Below, piece by piece: positions 24,212 to 33,551 of a DNA stretch of 48,895 bases. Every line of letters begins with the position of its first letter. Position 1 is the first letter of the stretch. The notes below the pieces were generated by a model. It worked only from the letters and a program-made list of their open reading frames with translations, had not been told where the DNA came from and ran no database searches. Where the stretch lies: NCBI RefSeq assembly GCF_014879935.1, contig NZ_JACSRD010000209.1, positions 1 through 48,895 of the forward strand, in the 5' to 3' direction. The stretch is from Prosthecobacter sp. GTDB lineage: Bacteria > Verrucomicrobiota > Verrucomicrobiia > Verrucomicrobiales > Verrucomicrobiaceae. The translations under genes were made by a program, and so were the position numbers.

Positions 24212-27200
24212 TCAAGGCACCCAGACGAAGTCACGATGGGTGATGAGGCTCCAGACGATGTCCTCGTAAATTTCCCGCCATTCAGGTCGCAGTCGCGTGT
24301 CGGGCGCGGGACCTTTTTGCACTCGGTTTTCGATCTCTTGCTGGATCGTGTTGGCGTCGGGAATGACGTGGTTGATCCAAGTGACGAGGCGGAGAGGTTT
24401 GGGTGCGGTGGGTTCCACGATTTCATTCTGCGGCGTGAGTCGGTTTTCAAAGCCTGAGCGCAGATCCGGCAGGAATGAGTCCCATTCCGAGGGTTGCGGC
24501 TTGCGGCTTAGAAAGCGCAAAAACAACTGCTCCAGCAAGGTTTCCGGCGATTTCGCCTCCACGGCCAGATTGGCCAATTTTGACCTCCAGGAGGCTCGGG
24601 ACAGGGATTGGGTCAGTGTGCCGTTTTCGAGGATGCCGGGCTGGAGGACGTTGGCTTCGCTTTCGCGGACAAAGACGGGTTTTTGGCGGGCGCCGTTCCA
24701 TCCGAAGGCCTCCAGCACGTTCACGACGGCCTGCGCACGCGGCAGGGCGAGGCTGGGGCGGTCGCGTTCGTTGTTGAGGCTGGCGAACATCCATGCTCGA
24801 CGCGGAGGACCGAGGTCCTGGCGGTTTTGCAGCGTCTTCGAGCCGTCGTGAACAAACGTCATGGACTCGGAATCAATGACGGCTCCGGCGGCGGCGTGCA
24901 GCGAGTCCACGATCTGCTCGGCGGTGAGTCGGCGACGTGCTGGCGCATGGAAAAAGCGCTCTTCAGGACCAGCGGAGGCCAGATTTTCGATGCCTGCCTC
25001 ACGTTGATAAGCCTGTGAGGTGACAATGAGACGGATGACGTGCCTGACATCGTAGTTTGCAGCCAGCAGTTCGTTGGCGAGCCAATCGAGCAGGTCTGGG
25101 TGACTCGCATCGTGACCTTCCCAATCCTGCACCGGCTCCACAAAACCCGCTCCCATGAGCCGCTTCCAAATGCGGTTCACGATGACGCGAGGGAATCGAC
25201 GATTCTCCGGCGAAGTGATCAGGGCGGCGATGCGCTCGCGAGTATCCTTCGGATCTTCGAGCAGCGCATCGAGACCTGCGTTTTCCGCCGCGCCGGTCAC
25301 TTCGGCAAAGGGCCAGACGGGCGTCACGGGCTCGTCGGGTTTCAACGTCACCCGGATCAGAGACTCGCGGACCTTCTTTTCAAAGAACGCGGCAGGCACG
25401 CGGCTGGTCTTCGGCACCGTCACGGTCTTGCGCTCCAGCATCGCGGCCAGGGAGTAGAGATCGCGCTGCTTGGTGCTGTGATAGGGCGAGTCATGACAGC
25501 GGGCGCATTGCAACTCCGCGCCGAGGAACGCGGAGGCGATGATGTGGCCCTTCGTCGCGAAAGGCGCATCGTTTTCTCCTGCCTGCGCAAACCCGGCGCT
25601 GCCTCCGTGAGAGGCATCGCCACGCATCATCAGCAGCTCCGTGACCATGCGGTCGAGCGGTTTGTGATCGCGCAGAGAATCGAGCAGAAACCAGCGAAAC
25701 GGGCCGGTGCTGTTGAGTGAGGCATTGATCAGCGTGGGGTTCTCCGCCAGCGCATCCAGCCATTCGCTCATCGCATGATCCGCGCCGCGTTCGTCGGCCA
25801 GGAGGCGATCAATTAGCATCGTGCGTTTGTCGGGAGACGAGTCGGCGAGAAAGGCGGTGGCTTCATCTGCGGCAGGCGGCAGGCCGATGATGTCGAGGTA
25901 AACGCGGCGCAGAAAGGCCGCATCGGAGGTGAGGGGCGTTTTGGCGAGTTTGGATGCATCCACGGGTGGTGAAGGCCACGCGGCGCCTTCGCGAATCCAC
26001 GTTTCCAGCCGCGCGATCTGCTCTTTGGTTAAATGATCGCCCGTGGGCGGCATGACGTTGTCTTCGTTATCGGAGCGAACGCGCTTCAGCAACTCGCTCG
26101 CGGCCGGATCATGGGGAACGATGGCGGCCAGCTCCGAATCTCCCGAACGCAGCGCAGCCTCGCGAGTGTTCAATTTCAGCCCGCCCTTGTCCTTCTCACC
26201 GTGGCAGCGGAAGCATTGCTCGCGCAGGATCGGCAGCACCTCGCCGTGGAAGGTTTTCGCCGCTGCCGAGGTGGTCGCGCTCGTCGCGACTGCCTTCTCG
26301 ATCTTCGCATCAATGAAGGCATCGACTGGATGGCCTTGGCGCGGCGGTTGAGGCGCTGAATGGTCCTTCACCCATGCGTTGGCAATGGCATGTCGTTTCT
26401 GCCAGAACGAGTCGCGTGACTTTGCGGCTTCACGTCGATTGGCATCATCAAGACGCGCCAGCGAGGTTTCGATGTCAGCGAGCGCAGGCTCAACTTGAGC
26501 ATCGGTCAAAGGAAGCTCCGGCTTGCCTGCGGCACGCAGGACGGAGAACCAATCCTGTTTTGCCGATTCGATGGCGACACAAACCTCGCCGGTGTCCGTG
26601 CGCATGTTTTTCCCTCCGACGATCAACTCCAGCACGACGCGGCTCGTCTTCTGTGGCGAGGCCGTCACCATGCCGAAGACCTCCTGCTGCTTGTAGCCCT
26701 TCACCCGCACACCGGGATGCGGTGGCTCGGCCAACGGCGTGAGCGGGTCAAACCCATTCTCGCCGTTGCCAACAGCGGGTTGGGTCTCAGCGATCAATTT
26801 GCCATCCACCCACAAGCGAGCGAGTCCACGAGTCCGCAGCAGCAGGCGATGCGATCCTGACGGCAGTTTCACATCGCCCGCCATGCGCAGCAGCACAGGG
26901 GCCGCCCATGCCGAGCGAATGCCCCAGTCATCGTATCGCAACGGTATGCGCGGCAGCAAAAAGGCATCGCCCGACCAGCGCAGCATCTCCTTGGGCATCT
27001 CCAGCGAGTTCGGCCAGCGATTGGAGGCGCTATGGCCTTCATTCACCTGCACCAGCACCTTGCCCTCTTCGATTTTTCCCATGTCCGGCATCTTCGCGAC
27101 CTCGGGCTGCACCACCTGCGGACCATCTTTACGCCGACAATGTTTCGCGATCTCCGCATCGCTCAGCGCACGACGATGAATCGCCACGCCATCCAGAAAT

Positions 27201-27949
27201 CCCGTCAGACTATTGCCAGAGCTGCCACCTAGCGACGAACCGATCCACACATCGTCATCATCCACCACCGGCGCCTTCGTGGTGGCTCCGTCCACACTCC
27301 AGTCGCCATCGGTGGGCACGCCATCGATCCAGCCGCGCATCGTCTCCGGTTTGCCAAACTCATAAGCCACCGCCACATGATGCCAGCCCGTCTTGATCTG
27401 AAAAGACGCCGTCGAGTTCCACAGATGCCAGGTGTTTCCCCCACCGGGCGCTGGAGCGCTGGCAAAGAGGAAACTCAGATGCGCCAAGCCCTCGCTGCCG
27501 CCGATGACACGCAGCGACCAGTTCTGATTGTTGCGGGCAAAGTGCGGCGAGTTCGTGCGGCCCTTGCCGATCAAATACACCGGCTGTCCAGGGCCGATCT
27601 TGTCCACCTTCACCCACGCCTCCAGCGTGATGGCATCGCCATTCGTGAAATCGAACGGACTCTGCGCTCCCGAGTCCTTGATCTCGTAACGCGAGCCTTT
27701 GCCCTGCAACTGAATCGCCGTGTTGTTCGCCTCAAAGTCCGGAAACTCCGGCGGCCTCGGCCCCGCCTGATCGCGCACCACATTGCCAACCGCAATCAGT
27801 GGCGCGGACTCCTCCTGGCCAAAATCCAGTTGCAGCACCGGCTTGGAATCATCGGCATGAAGCACGATGCCCGAGGCAAAAAACAGTGTAGATAGGAGGA
27901 AGGGATGGACGGACATGAGCTGCATTCGAGCAAAGCGGACCGAAGACAT
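24212..27949 (-). CDS. PSD1-type protein with LamG, cytochrome, DUF1549 and DUF1553 domains
   Basis: A 1245-residue exported protein. Its order is signal peptide ([16 protein letters not shown]), LamG/concanavalin-like domain (about 90-275), a linker with a second carbohydrate-like region, a cytochrome-type CFRCH (579-583), DUF1549 (from about 645, [14 protein letters not shown]), a second CARCH site, and DUF1553 ([17 protein letters not shown]). The start at 27949 is supported by AGGAG about 10 bp upstream. Proteins of this family are taken to be secreted heme proteins, with DUF1501 partners; the reaction is unknown. It begins the long minus-strand run that ends with the M14 peptidase. Confidence 0.93.
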   Translation of the reverse strand: MSSVRFARMQLMSVHPFLLSTLFFASGIVLHADDSKPVLQLDFGQEESAPLIAVGNVVRDQAGPRPPEFPDFEANNTAIQLQGKGSRYEIKDSGAQSPFDFTNGDAITLEAWVKVDKIGPGQPVYLIGKGRTNSPHFARNNQNWSLRVIGGSEGLAHLSFLFASAPAPGGGNTWHLWNSTASFQIKTGWHHVAVAYEFGKPETMRGWIDGVPTDGDWSVDGATTKAPVVDDDDVWIGSSLGGSSGNSLTGFLDGVAIHRRALSDAEIAKHCRRKDGPQVVQPEVAKMPDMGKIEEGKVLVQVNEGHSASNRWPNSLEMPKEMLRWSGDAFLLPRIPLRYDDWGIRSAWAAPVLLRMAGDVKLPSGSHRLLLRTRGLARLWVDGKLIAETQPAVGNGENGFDPLTPLAEPPHPGVRVKGYKQQEVFGMVTASPQKTSRVVLELIVGGKNMRTDTGEVCVAIESAKQDWFSVLRAAGKPELPLTDAQVEPALADIETSLARLDDANRREAAKSRDSFWQKRHAIANAWVKDHSAPQPPRQGHPVDAFIDAKIEKAVATSATTSAAAKTFHGEVLPILREQCFRCHGEKDKGGLKLNTREAALRSGDSELAAIVPHDPAASELLKRVRSDNEDNVMPPTGDHLTKEQIARLETWIREGAAWPSPPVDASKLAKTPLTSDAAFLRRVYLDIIGLPPAADEATAFLADSSPDKRTMLIDRLLADERGADHAMSEWLDALAENPTLINASLNSTGPFRWFLLDSLRDHKPLDRMVTELLMMRGDASHGGSAGFAQAGENDAPFATKGHIIASAFLGAELQCARCHDSPYHSTKQRDLYSLAAMLERKTVTVPKTSRVPAAFFEKKVRESLIRVTLKPDEPVTPVWPFAEVTGAAENAGLDALLEDPKDTRERIAALITSPENRRFPRVIVNRIWKRLMGAGFVEPVQDWEGHDASHPDLLDWLANELLAANYDVRHVIRLIVTSQAYQREAGIENLASAGPEERFFHAPARRRLTAEQIVDSLHAAAGAVIDSESMTFVHDGSKTLQNRQDLGPPRRAWMFASLNNERDRPSLALPRAQAVVNVLEAFGWNGARQKPVFVRESEANVLQPGILENGTLTQSLSRASWRSKLANLAVEAKSPETLLEQLFLRFLSRKPQPSEWDSFLPDLRSGFENRLTPQNEIVEPTAPKPLRLVTWINHVIPDANTIQQEIENRVQKGPAPDTRLRPEWREIYEDIVWSLITHRDFVWVP

Positions 27950-27971
27950 ACGTTTGGCGCTCCTGAATCAC

Positions 27972-28118
27972 TCAGCGCCCAGCGGCCTGCATCTTCCATG
28001 GGCCGTGATCCTCGATGACCAACTCAAACCCGGCCCGCACACCGCGAGAGTCCGCCTTGTCGCCTCGAAGACCTCATCCAAGACCGCGCTGCGGGTGTTT
28101 CATTTGCTGATGAATTGA
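27972..28118 (+). pseudogene. 3' remnant of an SGNH/GDSL-type hydrolase gene (possible)
   Basis: The 48 codons before a TGA read SGLHLPWAVILDDQLKPG, HTARVRLV and LRVFHLLMN, a pattern I know from the C-termini of secreted SGNH/GDSL-like hydrolases. Upstream the frame continues only antisense to the start of the PSD1 gene, so the rest of the gene is missing. No start codon belongs to it. The remaining bases to 28250 hold no feature that I can see; the gap also must contain the PSD1 promoter. Confidence 0.45.
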
Positions 28119-28250
28119 AACTGCCGTGGTCAATGGCGAGGCCTTTGAGCAGCGTCAAACCCGGCTCATGAGAGTGGCATCAGCCGGGAATCCATCGGCA
28201 GGATCAAAGGTGGATCTAACCCATACTGGCTCCGGTGCGCTTCGTCGGCT

Positions 28251-29036
28251 TCAAGCGATACTGATGGACTGGCCGGCGGTCCAACTTGAGTCAAATGCCT
28301 GTTTCAATGCGTCGCAGTTCGTCGCGTCCTCCATTTCGCTAATCATGAACGTTTTCCCTCCAGCGTCCTTGATTGAGGCTCCGATGTGCCAGCAACGGCT
28401 ATCATCGACGATGATAAAGCGGTCGTGGAAGCTGGAAGTCTTGCGGGCGTCGATGGTGAATCGAGGAAACTGTTTTCGGAACTTCCCACCTTCCAAAGCA
28501 AAATCAGGGGGCACCTTCGCAGTCAGGAGTTTCACCGACAAAGTCGGCGATGACGACGTGGCGAGCATCGCGAAGATGGTTCCGTCGAGGTATGGGTCCA
28601 CGACCGCGACGCACTGCTTCGCCTCTTGGATGACCCGCCTGATGGCGCGGTAAGAATCGTATTCTGTGCCTTGCATGAACAGAAGTTCACGAATCGGACT
28701 CGAGCTGGGAACTAGGGTCACCACGTCGATTCGCCAGCCGATTTCAGCCAACTTGGAGCGAACCTGTTCTTCATACTCCGGATGCCGCTGCAGCAGTTCG
28801 CGGGTAAGTATCCACGCGGCTCTTAACTGCGCTGAGTCGTCGAGCGAACGGAAGGCAGCATCTAGGCGGGGGCGATAGGCGCGTTTTCGTGTCTTGTTTG
28901 AGTGGTCGTCATTTCCCGAGAGTGCCCATTCAACCACAAGCCCGGTGCTGTCGATGAGCGAGACAACTTCCGTGCTGTCGAGATCCATGACGAGCGCAAG
29001 CAACGGCGGCCAAGGATGCAACTCAGCAGCGATCAT
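28251..29036 (-). CDS. PLD-like protein at the end of the kinase-TPR unit
   Basis: A 261-residue cytoplasmic protein. The C-terminal half is a phospholipase-D-like fold with a single HxKxxxxD-type site in variant form (H204-D-R206-FIIV-D211), followed by HIGASIKDAG. One site means a dimer would be needed for catalysis, as in other single-HKD nucleases or phosphodiesterases. The first ~110 residues are unassigned. Similar HDRFII…HIGAS proteins occur in defence and signalling gene clusters, from memory only. Its ATG overlaps the stop of the TPR gene by 4 nt. Confidence 0.75.
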   Translation of the reverse strand: MIAAELHPWPPLLALVMDLDSTEVVSLIDSTGLVVEWALSGNDDHSNKTRKRAYRPRLDAAFRSLDDSAQLRAAWILTRELLQRHPEYEEQVRSKLAEIGWRIDVVTLVPSSSPIRELLFMQGTEYDSYRAIRRVIQEAKQCVAVVDPYLDGTIFAMLATSSSPTLSVKLLTAKVPPDFALEGGKFRKQFPRFTIDARKTSSFHDRFIIVDDSRCWHIGASIKDAGGKTFMISEMEDATNCDALKQAFDSSWTAGQSISIA

Positions 29037-29707
29037 TGCTCCTGCTTCCCTCCGCGCAAGCGAATCGCCTCAGAGAGGCAAGCAAAGCCGTCTTCGCGCT
29101 TGCCCAAGGACATGAGGGCAATGCCTTTGTTGTTCCACGCGCCGGAATCGCGAGGATCTAGCTTGATCGCCCGTTCAAAACAGGCCACCGCCTCCGATGC
29201 GCACTTCAGAGCCAGCAATGCAGCGCCCTTGTTAACCCAGATCACCGTCTTGCTTGGGTCAAGTGCAAGGCCCTTCTCGTAACAAGCGTTTGCCTCGGTA
29301 TTATTGCCCTCTTGTTGATACCGGGAACCGAGCCTGAAATACCATTCGGCTTGTGCCAAGCGACAACGTGCCATGTGACCGCCTGCGCTCGTGTCGCCAA
29401 GTTTCTCTGACTCTTGAAAGCAAGCCATCGCTTCATGGAACTGCTCCATGGACAGGAACCCAAGTCCCTTCAAAATCCAGAGCGGGCTGGAGGTCGGATG
29501 GATTTTCAACGCACTTTCGCAACATTTAACGACATCCTGATGACGACCCAGATTGCCGATGGAGAGGGCCAAGTTGAACCAAATATGAGAGTTGTGTGGA
29601 TTGATTTTGAGGACAGTTTCGTAGCATGCCACGGCTTCCTCGTGCCTTCCCGAAGCTGCTAAGTTCGCAGCTTTCTCATATAATTCCTGCGCATCATTCA
29701 TGTTCAT
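29033..29707 (-). CDS. Small TPR protein
   Basis: A 224-residue protein made of about six tetratricopeptide repeats (AACYETVLKINPHNSHIW-type units such as VACYETVLKINPHN, ACYEKGLALDPSKT, ACFERAIKLDPRDS). It has no signal peptide. The repeats closely resemble those in the neighbouring kinase, which suggests a common origin. The start could be at 29707 or 29701; both overlap the kinase stop (14 or 8 nt). It probably acts as an adaptor between the kinase and the PLD-like protein. Confidence 0.85.
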   Translation of the reverse strand: MNMNDAQELYEKAANLAASGRHEEAVACYETVLKINPHNSHIWFNLALSIGNLGRHQDVVKCCESALKIHPTSSPLWILKGLGFLSMEQFHEAMACFQESEKLGDTSAGGHMARCRLAQAEWYFRLGSRYQQEGNNTEANACYEKGLALDPSKTVIWVNKGAALLALKCASEAVACFERAIKLDPRDSGAWNNKGIALMSLGKREDGFACLSEAIRLRGGKQEQ

Positions 29708-32393
29708 TTGGATGTAAAAGTTTTTGGCATTGCTCGACGTATTTGCCAGCGGTCGGGTCGCCCAACCTCTGCGCTTCCTGAAAGCAAACGAGAGCGTCTT
29801 GATAACACTCCAAAATCCCAAGCGCGCTACCTTTGTTGAGCCACGTTTTCACGTCCCTCGGTTCGATTTGAAGCGCTCTGTCGTAGCAGGTAACCGCCTC
29901 TGACAATCTCCCCAGTGCCTTTAGTGCAACCCCTCGGTTGCACCATGATTTAATGTCGCTTGAATCGAGGCCGACAGCCTTGTCGAAGCACTCCAATGCG
30001 TCTGCGTAGCGTCCCGCCGCGTGAAGGGCGTTGCCTTTATTGCACCAAATATCCGGTCTTTGCGAGACCATCTTTAGCGCCTTGTCGTAGCAAAGGAGCG
30101 CATCGTCGAGTTTGCCAAGCTGTTTCAGGATTAAGCCTTCATTGTTCAAACGATCCACCGTTTCTTCGTTTGTCTGCGTTATGCGTTGGCTCAAATCGGC
30201 GAGGTGCCTTTTGGCGGCCGCGATCTCATCAGCATACGACGGCCCTGCCGTATCAATGAACGCGCGGAGTGTGCTCATCGCCTCACTCAATCGCCCTTCC
30301 ATCTCTTCGGAAATCGCTTTTCCAAAGAGCGCCGACGCGTCTTTTGGTTCCAAGGCGAGAGCGCGTTCAAAGCAAACGAGCGCCTGCGAGTGCTGGCCGG
30401 AGGAAGCTAGCGAGCTACCCTTGCCGCACCACGCAATGACGTTCTTCGCATCAATCGCTAAAGCCTTGTCATAACAGACACCAGCGTCAGCGGCCTTGCC
30501 TGCCGCTGCTAGCACGGCACCCTTTACGGCCCATGCGCCAGCGTGACGTGAATCCACCTTGAGCGCCCGGTCGCACGAAATAAGCGCATCTTCGCTTCTG
30601 CCCATCGAGGCGAGCGACGTTGCCCTGCTGCTGTGCGTTACAGCATTTGTGGAGTTGATCGTAATCGCCTGATCGAAGCACTGCACAGCATCTTCGTGCC
30701 GACCGCTGGTTGAGAGCAGGTTGCCCATGTTGATCCAAGCCATTTCAAACCGCGGATCGATCGCCAACACTTGGTCGAAGCATGTCGAAGCCTCCGCGTC
30801 TCTGCCGAGACTTATCAGAGACAAGCCCTTGTTGTAGAGCGAGTCCAGATTTCTCGGCATTAGAGCCAGCGCTCGGTCGTAACAGGCAAGTGCGTCTGGA
30901 TGTTTCCCCATAGCGGCAAGCACGGAGCCCTTCTTTTGCCACGCTCCCGCATCCCGCGAATCAAGCGACAAGGTTTTGTCGTAGCACCGCAATGCCTCCT
31001 CAAGTCGGCCCAGAATCTGAAGCTCTCGGCCCCTGTTCTCGTAGGCCATCGCGAAGCGCGGATCAATCGCGAGCGCCTTGTCGAAGCATTCAAGTGCCTC
31101 TGCTCTTCGAGCTAGGGCGCTGAGCGCACTGCCCTTGTTATTCCAGACCTTCGGAGATCTGGGCTCCAGTTCTAATGCTGTGTCGTAGCAGCGAATCGCC
31201 TCCGCGTGCCGCCCCAACGCTGCTAGTGAACCTCCTTTGTTGTTCCAGAACGCTACGGACTTCCCGGTGGGCTGAGGTATCTCGAACTTCCGTCCTGTCT
31301 TGCGCTCAAGTATCGGCTCTAACGCCGCCCGCAGTTCCTGAAAACTGCCATATCGCTCTAAAGGTCGAGGTCGGAGGCAACGCTCGATTGCTGCCCCCAG
31401 CGGTCCATCCAATCGTGGAATGCGGCCGGACATTTGTTGTTCGTAAACGCCGCGCATATAGTCCGCGATGTCGCCGGTCCACGGAACACGAAACGGCGGG
31501 ATCGGGCTCCCTGCCGCCATCTGCCATAGCACCAAGCCAAAGCTGTAAATGTCGCTTCGGACGCTCGCACCCTCAGACCGACACACCTCAGGCGCAATGT
31601 AACCCGGCGTTCCGCATACCACTTTATCTTCGGTTTGTATCACGCTGAGTCCAAAGTGGCCGTCCTCTCCCATCACCGACGAACCGACCCGTCCGGCGGT
31701 TTTCCGCCAAGCAGACTCAGTCGCGATGGACAGGCCGAAGTCGCTGACTTTCAGGGTGCCATCCTGTGTGATCATGATGTTGGCCGGTTTGATATCCCGG
31801 TGACATTCGACACCCTGCGCTCTTGCGTGCTCCATGCCGAGGCAAAACTGGATTCCCCACTTGAGCACTTGGTTTTCGTCCAGCGGACCAGCAGCCAGAT
31901 AGTCGCCCAAGGTAGCGCGTCCCAGTGCATCGGCTTCCACACAATCCATGAGAACGAGCAAACGCCCGGACACTTCTTCGGGCGTTTGCGCTTCCAAAAC
32001 GAGTTTTTTGCGTTCGTCTAATGTTGCGATGCGCCCGTGAAGTATTTCTTCGACCCAGATTGCTGGCAAAATGAACGGGTGCCGTTCCAGATTAACCCAC
32101 ACGAGCGCTTCCCTCTTGAATGCCTCCAGAGCAGAGGGATCGGCTGTCAGCTCGTCCTTGAATGTTTTCAACGCAAAGTCCTCGCCCGTCTCCCGAAAGC
32201 GCACTTGGTAAACGATACCGAATCCGCCCTTACCAAGGACTCGAAGCACCTCATACTTTCCAGCAATCACGTCACCGCATTGGTATGGCTGAAACGATTC
32301 CGTCGGCAATATCGACCCATTTGAGGCGGGGCGCTTAGCTCCATCTTCTGCCGCTGCTTTCTTGCCGAATAGATTTTCGAAGATGTTTTTCAT
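29694..32393 (-). CDS. Ser/Thr protein kinase with C-terminal TPR array
   Basis: An 899-residue protein. The kinase domain (about 45-365) has the glycine loop GKGGFG (54-59), K76 in FALK, HRDIKPAN (198-205), DFG (218-220) and GTPGYIAPE. All catalytic residues are present. From about 375 on there are about 14 TPR units, each near 34 residues, mostly of the form WNNKGxALxALGRxxEAxxCYDxALxLxP. There is no membrane segment, so it is cytoplasmic, unlike PknB-type receptors. The ATG at 32393 is preferred to a TTG three codons upstream. It is the first gene of a coupled three-gene unit. Confidence 0.93.
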   Translation of the reverse strand: MKNIFENLFGKKAAAEDGAKRPASNGSILPTESFQPYQCGDVIAGKYEVLRVLGKGGFGIVYQVRFRETGEDFALKTFKDELTADPSALEAFKREALVWVNLERHPFILPAIWVEEILHGRIATLDERKKLVLEAQTPEEVSGRLLVLMDCVEADALGRATLGDYLAAGPLDENQVLKWGIQFCLGMEHARAQGVECHRDIKPANIMITQDGTLKVSDFGLSIATESAWRKTAGRVGSSVMGEDGHFGLSVIQTEDKVVCGTPGYIAPEVCRSEGASVRSDIYSFGLVLWQMAAGSPIPPFRVPWTGDIADYMRGVYEQQMSGRIPRLDGPLGAAIERCLRPRPLERYGSFQELRAALEPILERKTGRKFEIPQPTGKSVAFWNNKGGSLAALGRHAEAIRCYDTALELEPRSPKVWNNKGSALSALARRAEALECFDKALAIDPRFAMAYENRGRELQILGRLEEALRCYDKTLSLDSRDAGAWQKKGSVLAAMGKHPDALACYDRALALMPRNLDSLYNKGLSLISLGRDAEASTCFDQVLAIDPRFEMAWINMGNLLSTSGRHEDAVQCFDQAITINSTNAVTHSSRATSLASMGRSEDALISCDRALKVDSRHAGAWAVKGAVLAAAGKAADAGVCYDKALAIDAKNVIAWCGKGSSLASSGQHSQALVCFERALALEPKDASALFGKAISEEMEGRLSEAMSTLRAFIDTAGPSYADEIAAAKRHLADLSQRITQTNEETVDRLNNEGLILKQLGKLDDALLCYDKALKMVSQRPDIWCNKGNALHAAGRYADALECFDKAVGLDSSDIKSWCNRGVALKALGRLSEAVTCYDRALQIEPRDVKTWLNKGSALGILECYQDALVCFQEAQRLGDPTAGKYVEQCQKLLHPNEHE

Positions 32394-32421
32394 GATGAGC
32401 AATGAGGTCTTGGATGTTCGC

Positions 32422-32598
32422 TCAATTCAGGTTTCCCGCTAGACGCTTCCGCGTTTGAGGCGTGCCGCAGAAGAGCTCGCAGGGAAGGGCCGAGGGAATG
32501 ACGAAGTTCGAATGGTGAATGCCGAATGGTTGGAACCCACCCTTGAAGTCGAGGTTGGCAGCGGAGTTGGCGGTCTTGCTGGATGCTTGGCGTGCCAT
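32422..32598 (-). pseudogene. Possible 5' remnant of hsdM (type I methyltransferase)
   Basis: The 58-codon ORF starts MARQASSKTANSAANLDFKG, which looks like the beginning of HsdM proteins (…NSAANLGFEA), then turns at once into FGIHHSNFVIPSAL, the translation of a GAATG-rich repetitive intergenic stretch, and stops 28 bp before the kinase ATG. If correct, only about 20 codons of hsdM remain. It could instead be a short unrelated ORF. From 32599 to 32822 I see no further gene. Confidence 0.35.
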
Positions 32599-32822
32599 GG
32601 TTTCAAATCAGGAACTGGATCGTCGCAACGTGAAGCACGTCTTCGCCGCTGTCACAATTTTTTGCCTCCGTGGGCCGTGCTTCCACCCGAAAAAATGTCC
32701 TTGCCTGAACCAACCCAAGTCCCGCACAATCCGCCCTGATTGCTGCGGCATTTTCTCTTGAGGTCCAGGTGGGTCTCACGAGGCGAGGAATGGCGGGACT
32801 CCAGCTCAGGAGACGCTGCTGC

Positions 32823-33548
32823 TTATGCTGACCAACCCGCGCGAAGAGGTTGGACGACATGTCGGTAGCTCTCGCGCAGGAGCGTGATGTCCGTCTCGAT
32901 GGCGAGGTGGGTGTAACCGAGGGCTTGCAGCTCGGCAAAGTCATCCGTTTGGCGACAAAATATCCCGCAAGCCTTGCCAGCTTGCTTGGCCGCATCTGCG
33001 ACCTCCTTGATGCAAGCCGCAAAGTCGAGATGCGTGCGTTCGGGGTAGGATTGAAGCTGGAGTTTCAAATCCATCTGCCCGACGAAAAGCACATCCACCC
33101 CATCCACCGCCGCGATGGCACGGGCGTTCTGCACGCCTTCGATGGTTTCGATCTGGGCATAGAAAATAGGAGTCGGCATCTCGCGCCGCAGCCCATATTG
33201 AAAGCCCCGCACCATCCCCGCCAAGCCACGATCACCACGCGGCGGATAGCGCATGGCACGCACGCAGGCGTCGGCTTTCTCGGCGGTGGAGACCATCGGC
33301 ACCATGATGCCAGCCGCACCCCAATCGAGGCAACGTGCGATCTGCTCTGGATTCGGTGCTCCGACACGCACGATGGCCGCCGCATGGCGAATCACTTGGA
33401 TTTGCGACAGCACATTCGCTTCGGTGCCGCAGCCGTGTTCGAGGTCGACGAGCAGCCAGTCTAAGCCGCTGGCATCGGCAAGTTCGGCGATGACGGGAGA
33501 GCCTGTTTGCAGCCAGGAGCCGAGTTGGAGGGGGGATTCGGAGGTCAT
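32823..33548 (-). CDS. HpcH/HpaI-type class II aldolase
   Basis: A 241-residue cytoplasmic enzyme of the HpcH/HpaI family, which splits 2-keto-3-deoxy acids to pyruvate and an aldehyde with a divalent metal. The motifs DLEHG (35-39, catalytic His), QIETIEGVQNA (metal Glu) and VLFVGQMDL (metal Asp) are present, as is PPRGDRGLA. The exact sugar acid is not readable. It follows the DUF1501 gene after 3 bp, so it seems to be part of a PSD1-DUF1501 operon and may process a sugar acid released by it. Confidence 0.92.
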   Translation of the reverse strand: MTSESPLQLGSWLQTGSPVIAELADASGLDWLLVDLEHGCGTEANVLSQIQVIRHAAAIVRVGAPNPEQIARCLDWGAAGIMVPMVSTAEKADACVRAMRYPPRGDRGLAGMVRGFQYGLRREMPTPIFYAQIETIEGVQNARAIAAVDGVDVLFVGQMDLKLQLQSYPERTHLDFAACIKEVADAAKQAGKACGIFCRQTDDFAELQALGYTHLAIETDITLLRESYRHVVQPLRAGWSA

Positions 33549-33551
33549 GAA

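Noticed and set aside
29694-31300. DNA tandem repeats in the kinase gene
   Set aside because: The periodicity is that of protein TPR units, and nucleotide identity between units is low, so it is not a separate repeat element.
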